Shown one piece after another: positions 1-9,072 of a DNA stretch of 10,989 nucleotides. The notes beneath the pieces are model-generated. The model was given only the letters and a program-made list of their open reading frames with translations, made no database searches and was not told the DNA's origin. The stretch spans positions 1 through 10,989 of the forward strand of contig JAAZDZ010000345.1 of NCBI GenBank assembly GCA_012512545.1, read 5' to 3'. This DNA is from Alcaligenaceae bacterium (GTDB taxonomy: Bacteria > Pseudomonadota > Gammaproteobacteria > Burkholderiales > Burkholderiaceae_B). The first letter of the stretch is position 1, and each line of letters begins with the position of its first letter. The translations under genes and the position numbers were made by a program.

Positions 1-51
1 ACATCAGCCTTATCGGTGTAACGAGCCGAGGGTATTGATAAAGGAATCATC

Positions 52-1035
52 ATGTCTCAGGGTTTTCTGAAACCACGCTCCATTGAAGTCGAACCGGTAG
101 GTAAGAACCACGCCAAGGTCATTATGGAGCCGTTTGAACGCGGCTATGGCCATACGCTGGGCAATGCGCTGCGCCGCATCCTGCTGTCTTCCATGACCGG
201 CTACGCGCCCACCGAAGTGCAGATCACCGGTGTGGTGCACGAATACTCGACCCTTCCCGGCGTGGGTGAAGACGTTGTCGACATTCTGCTGAATCTCAAG
301 GGCGTCGTCTTTAAGCTGCATAATCGCGAAGAAGTCACCCTGACTCTGCGCCGCCAGGGCACAGGCGTAGTCACGGCAGCCGACATCGACCTGCCTCACG
401 ATGTTGAAATCGTCAACCCTGACCACGTCATCGCCAACCTGACGGAAGCAGGCAAGCTGGAAATGCAGATCAAGGTCGAGCAGGGCCGCGGCTACGTTCC
501 CGGCAACGTGCGTGCGCTGGTCGATGATCGCGCCCACACCATTGGCCGCATCGTGCTGGATGCCTCCTACAGCCCCGTGCGTCGCGTCAGCTACGCTGTG
601 GAAAGCGCCCGTGTGGAACAGCGCACCGACTTGGATAAGCTGGTTCTCGATATTGCCACCAACGGCGTTGTATCGCCCGAAGAAGCCGTTCGTCAGGCTG
701 CCCGCATCCTGATGGATCAGCTTTCGGTGTTTGCCGCTCTGGAAGGCGCCGACGAAACCTACGAAGCGCCCGCAGGCGCCAAGCCGCAGATCGCCCCCGT
801 TCTGCTGCGCCCGGTGGACGATCTCGAACTCACCGTGCGTTCGGCCAACTGCCTCAAGGCCGAAAACATCTACTACATCGGCGATCTCATCCAGCGCACC
901 GAAAACGAGTTGCTCAAGACCCCCAACCTGGGTCGCAAATCGCTTAACGAAATCAAGGAAGTCCTGGCCGCGCGCGGCCTCACTCTTGGCATGAAGCTGG
1001 AAAACTGGCCCCCCCTCGGCCTCGAACGCCCCTGA
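52..1035 (+). CDS. rpoA: RNA polymerase alpha subunit
   Basis: This 327-residue protein is the RNA polymerase alpha subunit. It dimerises to seed assembly of the core enzyme, and its C-terminal domain contacts UP elements and activators. The N-terminal assembly domain (about 1-230) shows the family segments [17 protein letters not shown] (26-42) and GRGYVPGN (145-152). An acidic, Pro/Ala-containing linker (about 231-250) leads into the C-terminal domain (about 250-320). The DNA-contacting residues there align with E. coli R265, N268, C269 and K271 at an offset of -2 (here R263, N266, C267, K269), and K296-S297-E300 matches the second helix-hairpin-helix. ATG 52 is preceded by AAGGA at 41-45 with a 6-nt spacer. 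Length is close to E. coli (329). It should belong to the alpha operon, with rpsD expected just upstream of the window. Bases 1-51 look like that intergenic leader. Identification is certain. Confidence 0.98.
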   Translation: MSQGFLKPRSIEVEPVGKNHAKVIMEPFERGYGHTLGNALRRILLSSMTGYAPTEVQITGVVHEYSTLPGVGEDVVDILLNLKGVVFKLHNREEVTLTLRRQGTGVVTAADIDLPHDVEIVNPDHVIANLTEAGKLEMQIKVEQGRGYVPGNVRALVDDRAHTIGRIVLDASYSPVRRVSYAVESARVEQRTDLDKLVLDIATNGVVSPEEAVRQAARILMDQLSVFAALEGADETYEAPAGAKPQIAPVLLRPVDDLELTVRSANCLKAENIYYIGDLIQRTENELLKTPNLGRKSLNEIKEVLAARGLTLGMKLENWPPLGLERP

Positions 1036-1036
1036 A

Positions 1037-1080
1037 AAATGGGGCCAGACACTTTTTTGAAATGGTGTCTGGCCCCATTT
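1037..1080. repeat. Perfect 16-bp inverted repeat, REP-like hairpin between rpoA and rplQ
   Basis: The arms at 1037-1052 (AAATGGGGCCAGACAC) and 1065-1080 (GTGTCTGGCCCCATTT) are exact reverse complements around a 12-nt loop that begins with six T. The hairpin starts one base after the rpoA stop codon. The GGGGCCAGACAC core resembles the GGGGTCAGAC-type palindromes that recur in many proteobacterial genomes, often linked to REP-associated tyrosine transposases; that family link is from memory and is inference. The right arm is followed by only a weak T-run (ATTTAATT), so it could end transcription partly, stabilise the rpoA end, or do neither. No second copy was seen in this window. Confidence 0.75.
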
Positions 1081-1199
1081 AATTGGTCATCTGTGTGTTA
1101 GAATTGACCGCTTTTTTCAACCTCACGGCCCGCAGCATTGTGCTGATAGAAGAGCCAGGTAACGGCGGGAAACCGTCATAAGATTCAAAGGAAATTACT

Positions 1200-1580
1200 A
1201 TGCGTCACCGTAGCGGACTTCGCAAACTCAACCGTACCAGCAGCCATCGCCTGGCCATGTTCCGCAACATGTCTGTATCGCTGATCACGCACGAAGCCAT
1301 CAAGACCACGCTGCCCAAGGCCAAAGAACTGCGCCGCGTTGTCGAGCCCCTGATCACTCTGGGCAAAGAGCCCACGCTGGCCAATCGCCGCCTGGCTTTC
1401 GCCCGCCTGCGTGACCGTGATGCCGTGACCAAGCTGTTCAATGAAATCGGCCCTCGCTACAAAGAGCGCAACGGTGGTTACACCCGCGTTCTGAAGATGG
1501 GCTTCCGCCAGGGCGACAATGCTCCCATGGCATTCATGGAGCTGGTCGATCGCCCAGAAGTCGAAGAAGCCGAAGAATAA
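1200..1580 (+). CDS. rplQ: Ribosomal protein bL17
   Basis: This 126-residue protein is large-subunit ribosomal protein bL17, which binds 23S rRNA near the peptide exit tunnel. The N-terminal signature [12 protein letters not shown] (1-12) and the following HRLAMFRNM and [12 protein letters not shown] segments are diagnostic. The length matches E. coli (127), and the acidic tail (EVEEAEE) is a normal variable end. ATG 1200 is preceded by AAAGGA (1187-1192) with a 7-nt spacer. It normally follows rpoA directly in the alpha operon. Here the gap is 164 bp and includes the inverted repeat at 1037-1080, so its co-transcription with rpoA may be weakened. I saw no convincing replacement promoter in the gap. 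A hairpin and then a strong terminator follow the gene. Confidence 0.97.
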   Translation: MRHRSGLRKLNRTSSHRLAMFRNMSVSLITHEAIKTTLPKAKELRRVVEPLITLGKEPTLANRRLAFARLRDRDAVTKLFNEIGPRYKERNGGYTRVLKMGFRQGDNAPMAFMELVDRPEVEEAEE

Positions 1581-1597
1581 GCTTCTCGCACCGCTTT

Positions 1598-1627
1598 CAT
1601 GGTCGGCCTTCACTACCGCCGATCATG
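1598..1627 (+). other. Hairpin downstream of rplQ
   Basis: CATGGTCGGC (1598-1607) and GCCGATCATG (1618-1627) form a 10-bp stem with one G-T pair and a 10-nt loop. It sits between the rplQ stop and the terminator and has no T-run of its own, so it could protect the mRNA 3' end. Function is inferred. Confidence 0.45.
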
Positions 1628-1631
1628 CCAG

Positions 1632-1666
1632 AAACCCGCCCGGCACATAACCGCGCGGGTTTTTTT
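1632..1666 (+). terminator. Intrinsic terminator after rplQ
   Basis: AAACCCGC (1632-1639) pairs with GCGGGTTT (1655-1662), and inside it CGG (1641-1643) pairs with CCG (1651-1653). The run of T extends to 1666. This is a classic rho-independent terminator that closes the alpha operon about 50 bp after the rplQ stop. Confidence 0.88.
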
Positions 1667-1740
1667 CATGGCTACGATCCCACACCCTGCGTCCACGGCA
1701 TGATGTGGCCTGCTTGACGCGAATAGAGTGTGGATGCGGT

Positions 1741-1769
1741 TTCATAGCGTATTTTCACGCACGGATAAA
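1741..1769 (+). promoter_or_regulatory. Possible weak promoter for the Rpn gene
   Basis: TTCATA (1741-1746) and GATAAA (1764-1769) each match the sigma-70 consensus at 4 of 6 positions with a 17-bp spacer. They lie 51 bp before the ATG of the Rpn gene. The upstream terminator means this gene needs its own promoter, but the match is weak. The rest of 1667-1819 shows nothing else I can name. Confidence 0.25.
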
Positions 1770-1819
1770 AGTCTTCGCTCGCGCCCCGTTTCGTTACTTG
1801 AAACCGTACAGTCTTGTGC

Positions 1820-2851
1820 ATGAGCCGAGAAGACGACGCTTCCTACAAACTGCTGTTCTCCTCACCGGAAGTGGTGCGTGACCTGGTGCTGGGTCTCATT
1901 CCCGATGACTGGCTGCATAGCCTGGATTTTTCCACCCTTGAAAAAGTACCAGGCAGCTATGTGGCGGATGACCTGCGCCAGCGGGCCGGTGATGTGGTCT
2001 GGCGGGTGCGTGTGGGCGGGGAATGGGTGTACCTGTACTTTCTGATTGAGTTTCAGAGCACGGTTGACCCCTGGATGGCAGTGCGCATCATGACGTATGT
2101 TGGCCTGTTGTGTCAGGATTTGATACGCCGGGGCGAAACTCTGGAAGGGCGCAAACTGCCCCCGGTACTGCCGATTGTGCTATATAACGGAAAAGCCAAG
2201 TGGACGGCTGCAACGGATATCGCGCATCTGATTCCGAGGGCGCCAGGACTGTTGGCGCGTTACCTGCCCAGGCTGGAATATTTGTTGGTTGAGCTGAATC
2301 ATGTCAACAAGGTTGATCTTATACAGGCTCGCAATCTGATTGGAGCCATTGTTCAAGCGGAGCGGCCTGATAACGATCAATCGCTGTTTCAGCTGATTGA
2401 TCTGCTCAACGACTGGCTGGCGGACAATCCGGGATTGCGGCGCATATTCGCTATCTGGATACGGGTGCTGGTTCTGCGGCAAAGCCGCTACACGCTGGTG
2501 CTGCCGAAGGTACAGGATTTAAAGGAGCTGAAAATGCTGCTGGCTGAAAAGTTTGATGCCTGGGCTCAGGAATATCAGGAAAAGGGCCGGAAAGAAGGTC
2601 GTGAGGAAGGAATTGAGCAGGGAATTGAACAAGGAATTGAGAAAGGTATCGAAAGGGGGCTTGAACAGGGTCTGCAGAAAGGGATTCAGCAAGGCGAAGC
2701 CCTGGTTCTGCAACGCCTGTTGACCAAGCGTTTCGGGCCGCTCTCCCCGCAAAACGCTCAAGCCATTTCCACGGCTTCCATTGCGCAAATTGAAGTCTGG
2801 CTGGATCGCCTGTTTGATGCGAGCAGCGTGAGCGAGGTGCTGGAAAAGTAA
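1820..2851 (+). CDS. Rpn family recombination-promoting nuclease (PD-(D/E)XK)
   Basis: This 343-residue protein belongs to the Rpn family, often annotated 'transposase_31' or 'putative transposase'. Known members are PD-(D/E)XK DNA endonucleases that promote RecA-independent recombination and have been linked to phage defence. The N-terminal domain starts with the family pattern DASYKLLFSSPEVVRDLVLGL (6-26). Likely active-site residues are D58 (GDVVWRV) and E77-x-Q79 (IEFQS). A helical middle (about 160-235) leads to a C-terminal segment with a four-residue GIEQ-like array (256-291) and a short helical end resembling DUF4351. The ATG at 1820 has no visible Shine-Dalgarno; an in-frame TTG at 1814 would add two residues. 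Part of the gene is visibly less GC-rich than its neighbours (2281-2340 is 40% G+C), which suggests acquisition. It sits between the rplQ terminator and a convergent gene. No terminal inverted repeats were seen, so it is not an insertion sequence. Confidence 0.88.
   Translation: MSREDDASYKLLFSSPEVVRDLVLGLIPDDWLHSLDFSTLEKVPGSYVADDLRQRAGDVVWRVRVGGEWVYLYFLIEFQSTVDPWMAVRIMTYVGLLCQDLIRRGETLEGRKLPPVLPIVLYNGKAKWTAATDIAHLIPRAPGLLARYLPRLEYLLVELNHVNKVDLIQARNLIGAIVQAERPDNDQSLFQLIDLLNDWLADNPGLRRIFAIWIRVLVLRQSRYTLVLPKVQDLKELKMLLAEKFDAWAQEYQEKGRKEGREEGIEQGIEQGIEKGIERGLEQGLQKGIQQGEALVLQRLLTKRFGPLSPQNAQAISTASIAQIEVWLDRLFDASSVSEVLEK
2434..2449 (+). repeat. 16-bp direct repeat, copy 1, inside the Rpn gene
   Basis: ATTGCGGCGCATATTC here recurs exactly at 2870-2885. 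In this copy it encodes most of the LRRIF segment (in context NPGLRRIF) of the Rpn helical middle. Confidence 0.8.
2521..2527 (+). promoter_or_regulatory. Strong internal ribosome binding site in the Rpn gene
   Basis: AAAGGAG lies exactly 6 nt before an in-frame ATG at 2534-2536. It is much stronger than anything before the gene's own start, where no Shine-Dalgarno can be seen. It is the main evidence for a separately translated C-terminal product. No clear internal promoter was found: the best pair, TTGCGG (2435) with GATACG about 17 bp later, is poor. Confidence 0.7.
2534..2851 (+). CDS. Putative internal small protein (RpnS-like intragenic antitoxin)
   Basis: Starting translation at ATG 2534, in the same frame as the Rpn gene (its residue 239), gives a 105-residue protein lacking the nuclease domain. 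It begins MLLAEKFDAW, carries the whole GIEQ-like array (residues 18-53 of the small product) and ends with the DUF4351-like helical tail. The well-placed AAAGGAG supports initiation here. For E. coli Rpn proteins, small products translated from the 3' part of the same gene have been reported to bind and silence the full-length toxin, so the same role is proposed here by analogy. Expression is not shown by sequence alone, and the Shine-Dalgarno could be chance in an AAG-GAG codon context. Confidence 0.55.
   Translation: MLLAEKFDAWAQEYQEKGRKEGREEGIEQGIEQGIEKGIERGLEQGLQKGIQQGEALVLQRLLTKRFGPLSPQNAQAISTASIAQIEVWLDRLFDASSVSEVLEK
2585..2692 (+). repeat. 12-bp in-frame tandem repeat array (four-residue GIEQ-type units)
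   Basis: Nine consecutive 12-bp units encode GRKE, GREE, GIEQ, GIEQ, GIEK, GIER, GLEQ, GLQK and GIQQ. Three neighbouring units (2609-2644) share GGAATTGA and differ only in their last bases; the others have drifted. A charged period-4 array of this kind is typical of the Rpn C-terminal region and should form a helix with glycine on one face. Gain or loss of a unit keeps the reading frame. Confidence 0.85.
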
Positions 2852-2869
2852 AGAATCTGGCAACGCGGA

Positions 2870-2885
2870 ATTGCGGCGCATATTC
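2870..2885 (+). repeat. 16-bp direct repeat, copy 2, just past the Rpn stop codon
   Basis: This is an exact copy of 2434-2449. Read in the matching frame, 2863-2885 gives NAELRRIF, against NPGLRRIF inside Rpn, so it may be a remnant of a second Rpn-like sequence. It overlaps the last bases of the convergent gene on the minus strand. Confidence 0.7.
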
Positions 2886-3822
2886 AACAGCGCTGGATCA
2901 GTTCAATCAGGGTGCGTCTGACCAGGCTCATAGTTCGCTGGTTGATGTATTCGCATAGTCCTTTGGTGTGGATGGCGGCGCCTGCGTGGCATTGCAGGGC
3001 GAAGCTGAGGCGGTTGTTGTCGACTTCGCCGGTGCTTACGCCAAAGCCGCGTCCGTCTGTGTCATCGGCTGTTTTCCTGGCTGTGGCGGCTGCGCGGTCG
3101 GTTTCCCTGACGTCGTTGGTCAGCACCTGAATGGCGTGGCCGGTGTCGCGCGTCTGGTTTCTGACGGCCTGCAGTTGCTCTGGAATGCTGAGGTTCAGCA
3201 CGGTGGTGCGCAAATTCTTCAGCAGGGGGTCGGGGTAATCGTACAGGGCGGGAGCAAGAAAACCCATTGTGCCCTGGCAAGAGGCGGTCCGAACGGCTGC
3301 TGGGACGGGTATTTGGCTCGAGCCTTTCGGCCCGGATGCGGGCGCGGCGCGTGTGGCTGCTGGTGCTGCAGCGGTTGTTGCTGCGCGTGCTTCAGGCGCT
3401 GGATCAGCCGGTTCGCGGCTTTCCTGTCTGAGGGCTCTTTGCTGCTGCTTGCGTTCTTCAATGCCGCGCCGGTTTGAGGCATCTCTGGCCCGCTGGGCTT
3501 CAGCGCGGCGTTGCAGTTGTCGGGCCGGGGAAAGCGTCTGAGGCGAAGCGGTTGCGCCGGTGTCCGCCCCTTCTGCGGATGCGGCCGACGGCTCGCCGGA
3601 ACGGCATCTTTCCTGGAATTTTTTCAGGGATGCAAGCGTGTCTGCGTTCTGCAGGCCCATGGAAGCCTGCTTTGCGAACTCCCTGGCCGCGGCATCGCAG
3701 GACATGGCAGCAGCGGGTAGCGGCGCCAGAACAACCAGCAGCCCGGCAGCCAGCATAACGGACGCAGCCCGGGTGCCTGCATAGAACAACCTTGTTCCCC
3801 GCTTTTTGATTATTGAAGACAT
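2884..3822 (-). CDS. Hypothetical exported protein with six cysteines
   Basis: I do not recognise this 312-residue protein. The N-terminus is basic (KKRGTR, 6-11), followed by a hydrophobic stretch (about 19-38) and a likely signal peptidase site after PAAA near residue 39, so it is probably periplasmic or secreted. The mature protein has a short N-terminal part with C42 and C73, a Gln/Arg/Glu-rich and probably helical region (99-137), an Ala/Pro-rich flexible linker (about 138-165), and a C-terminal domain (about 180-312) with C182, C278, C290 and a C-terminal C312. The even number of cysteines suits three disulfides. The ATG has GGAG on the minus strand at 3828-3831 with a 5-nt spacer, a convincing start. 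Its stop lies 32 bp from the convergent Rpn stop with no terminator between. It is divergent from cutA. The coding strand is supported by the signal peptide and ribosome site; antisense frames lack both. Confidence 0.75.
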   Translation of the reverse strand: MSSIIKKRGTRLFYAGTRAASVMLAAGLLVVLAPLPAAAMSCDAAAREFAKQASMGLQNADTLASLKKFQERCRSGEPSAASAEGADTGATASPQTLSPARQLQRRAEAQRARDASNRRGIEERKQQQRALRQESREPADPAPEARAATTAAAPAATRAAPASGPKGSSQIPVPAAVRTASCQGTMGFLAPALYDYPDPLLKNLRTTVLNLSIPEQLQAVRNQTRDTGHAIQVLTNDVRETDRAAATARKTADDTDGRGFGVSTGEVDNNRLSFALQCHAGAAIHTKGLCEYINQRTMSLVRRTLIELIQRC

Positions 3823-3950
3823 GGCGACTCCAGTTTTGTGATGCAGTGGTCAGGTGTTGCGTTGCGTATTGGCAGCAAGGGGGAGGGGGCGGAATATACT
3901 TGGACAGCCCTGCCTGATATTTCAGATTATTCATTTTTCCCGCCAAGGCC
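3823..3950. promoter_or_regulatory. Divergent intergenic region, candidate promoters
   Basis: These 128 bp separate the hypothetical exported gene (-) from cutA (+). TATACT at 3895-3900 is -10-like on +, with TTGGCA (3869-3874) 20 bp upstream, longer than ideal. TATATT can be read on - over 3893-3898. TTGGAC (3900-3905) with CAGATT (3923-3928) is another weak + pair at 17 bp. The AT-rich patch at 3891-3935 beside a G-rich run (3879-3892) is probably where both promoters lie, but no pair is convincing. Confidence 0.35.
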
Positions 3951-4312
3951 ATGACAGAATTCGCGTTTATCCCGGATGATACCCCTTCCCCCGACGATGT
4001 CGTTGTCGTACTGAGCAATGCGCCCGATATGTTGCTGGCCAAGCGCATTGCCCACATGTTGGTTGAGGAATATCTAGCTGCATGTGTGAACCTTGGGGCA
4101 TCATGCTTGTCCATGTATATGTGGGAAGGCGAGCTGGAAGGGGCTGAAGAGGTTCCGCTCACGATCAAGACAACTCGCGGGCAATTGCCTGCGCTGGCGG
4201 AGCGCCTGAAAGCATTGCATCCCTACGAGGTTCCCGAGCTTCTCGTGTTGCCCGTGCTCGGCGGGCTGCAAAGCTATATGGAGTGGGTGCGCGCGCAGGC
4301 GCGGCAGCAATA

Positions 4313-4313
<1 letters not shown>
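3951..4313 (+). CDS. cutA: Divalent cation tolerance protein CutA
   Basis: This 120-residue protein is CutA1, a small, very stable trimer with a ferredoxin-like fold (related in shape to PII). It binds divalent copper and is linked to metal tolerance; its exact role is unsettled. Family motifs are present in order: VVVVLSNAPD (17-26), LAACVN (42-47), the central MYMWEGELE (55-63), LTIKTTR (70-76) and HPYEVPE (90-96). The first 16 residues are an extra, poorly conserved lead. The nearest Shine-Dalgarno-like sequence, AAGG at 3945-3948, is only 2 nt from the ATG, so the start is less certain than the identity. The stop TAA shares one base with the likely dsbD start (TAATG), so the two are translationally coupled; cutA-dsbD pairing is common in proteobacteria. 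Confidence 0.95.
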
Positions 4314-8084
<3,771 letters not shown>

Positions 8085-8118
8085 GGGGAATCCTGTGATG
8101 GTCTATTTGAAGCTATTG

Positions 8119-8124
8119 TATAAT
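8119..8124 (+). promoter_or_regulatory. Consensus -10 box in the engB / cytochrome c4 divergent region
   Basis: TATAAT is a perfect -10 hexamer on +, 118 bp before the cytochrome gene ATG. No good -35 hexamer lies 16-18 bp upstream, so an activator or an extended leader may be involved. No convincing minus-strand promoter for engB was seen in 8085-8241. The implied cytochrome mRNA leader is about 110 nt. Confidence 0.5.
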
Positions 8125-8153
8125 CGTAGGTTTGAAAACTCATGAATGGCATT

Positions 8154-8171
8154 CCTGCAGCGTTATGCAGG
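8154..8171 (+). other. Small hairpin in the cytochrome c4 leader
   Basis: CCTGCA (8154-8159) and TGCAGG (8166-8171) form a perfect 6-bp stem around a 6-nt loop, inside the predicted leader and about 70 nt before the start codon. It may be a small operator or an mRNA structure, or chance. Confidence 0.35.
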
Positions 8172-8241
8172 GGTCAGTCAGGGTATGAGCAAATCGTGGC
8201 GCCGCTGGTGCCGGGTCGAATTCGCGATCGTCGAGGTCTTC

Positions 8242-8937
8242 ATGAAGCGTATGCTTTCCAGAGTGCTTGTCGCCAGCGGTGTGTTGCTGGGCACCTGCGC
8301 AATTTCCGTCAGCCACGCGGCTGAAGCCAACGCCCGGCCGGATGCGGCCGCAGGCGAAGATCTATACATCAACGGTGATATGTCGCGCGGCGTCATTGCC
8401 TGTGTAAGCTGTCATGGTGATGCGGGTAACAGCGTCATCCCCATCAATCCCAATACAGCAGCACAGCCTTACGAATATCTGGTCAAGCAGATGTTCGATT
8501 TCAAGGCCCAGGGTGAAAAGCCGCCTGTGCGCAACGGCTTCGATGGCGCTCCTTCGCTCATGGCACCCATGGCTGCGCCGCTTACCGAAGACGACATCCG
8601 TAACGTGTCGCTGTATCTGTCGATGCAGAAGCTGAATACGGAAACCGCGCCCACAGCCTCCAACGAAGAAACCATGGAACGCGGCATGTCCATCTGGCGC
8701 GGCGGTATCGCTGCGCGCGGCGTACCCGCCTGTGCGGGCTGTCACGCGCCCGATGGTTCTGGCGTGCCGGGCAAATACCCGCGTATAGCAGGTCAGTTCC
8801 CTGACTACATCGCCGATCAGCTGCGTCTGTTCCGCAGCGGAGATCGCAACAACAGCGTTGAAATGTTTGAAATCGCCGACCGCATGTCCGATCGCGATAT
8901 CGCCGCCGTGGCCGATTACGCCGCCGGCCTGCGTTGA
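8242..8937 (+). CDS. Diheme cytochrome c4-type protein
   Basis: This 231-residue periplasmic electron carrier has two class I cytochrome domains, each with covalently bound heme, as in cytochrome c4, which feeds terminal oxidases. A signal peptide (1 to about 27, ending SHAA) precedes domain 1, with CVSCH at 54-58 and likely axial Met M107 (SLMAPMAAPL). Domain 2 has CAGCH at 164-168 and likely M208 (VEMFEIADRM). Both Met positions lie seven residues before the hydrophobic residue that leads into the (S/T)-x-x-D-I helix, which fits the family. ATG 8242 is chosen because GAGG (8233-8236) lies 5 nt upstream and the signal peptide starts there; an upstream in-frame ATG at 8146 would add 32 residues that do not resemble a leader. 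It is divergent from engB and followed by resB, whose product helps attach its heme. Confidence 0.93.
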   Translation: MKRMLSRVLVASGVLLGTCAISVSHAAEANARPDAAAGEDLYINGDMSRGVIACVSCHGDAGNSVIPINPNTAAQPYEYLVKQMFDFKAQGEKPPVRNGFDGAPSLMAPMAAPLTEDDIRNVSLYLSMQKLNTETAPTASNEETMERGMSIWRGGIAARGVPACAGCHAPDGSGVPGKYPRIAGQFPDYIADQLRLFRSGDRNNSVEMFEIADRMSDRDIAAVADYAAGLR

Positions 8938-8958
8938 TATTTTTCAGCGAAACATAAA

Positions 8959-8980
8959 AGGTTTGAGCTTAAACAAACCT
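8959..8980. other. Hairpin 1 in the cytochrome c4-resB gap
   Basis: AGGTTTG (8959-8965) and CAAACCT (8974-8980) form a perfect 7-bp stem around an 8-nt AT-rich loop, starting 22 bp after the cytochrome stop. There is no T-run after it on +; on - it is followed by TTTT. Confidence 0.5.
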
Positions 8981-8993
8981 GAACAAGAAAGAG

Positions 8994-9010
8994 GTGGCCG
9001 TTTCGGCCAC
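8994..9010 (+). other. Hairpin 2 in the cytochrome c4-resB gap
   Basis: GTGGCCG (8994-9000) and CGGCCAC (9004-9010) form a perfect 7-bp, GC-rich stem with a TTT loop. No T-run follows, so it is more likely a stability or processing structure than a terminator. Confidence 0.55.
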
Positions 9011-9028
9011 ATCAACAGCTAGAATAGG

Positions 9029-9060
9029 GGGGCACGCCATCCGGGCGGCCCCTTTTTTTT
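9029..9060 (+). terminator. Probable intrinsic terminator between cytochrome c4 gene and resB
   Basis: GGGGC (9029-9033) pairs with GCCCC (9048-9052), and GCC (9036-9038) with GGC (9044-9046) across a small internal loop. Eight T follow at 9053-9060. The form is that of a rho-independent terminator, about 90 bp after the cytochrome stop. It ends only 3-12 bp before the possible GTG starts of resB. Confidence 0.65.
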
Positions 9061-9072
9061 CAAGTGCGATCT

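Noticed and set aside
2585..2692. 12-bp repeats as a CRISPR-like array
   Set aside because: They are direct tandem units with no spacers, in frame inside a coding region.
1814..2851. Rpn gene as part of an insertion sequence
   Set aside because: No terminal inverted repeats or target duplications were seen. The family's 'transposase' name is historical; it is a nuclease family.
2968..3477. 169-codon frame on + opposite the hypothetical exported gene
   Set aside because: The minus frame has a signal peptide and a good Shine-Dalgarno; the plus frame is a Cys/Gly-rich shadow with neither.
4283..4312. DsbD start at 4283 inside cutA
   Set aside because: It adds ten Ala/Gly-rich residues before an already long lead; the TAATG overlap at 4311-4315 is the standard coupled start.
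8146..8241. N-terminal extension of the cytochrome from ATG 8146
   Set aside because: The extra 32 residues do not look like a signal peptide, while ATG 8242 has GAGG upstream and opens a normal one.
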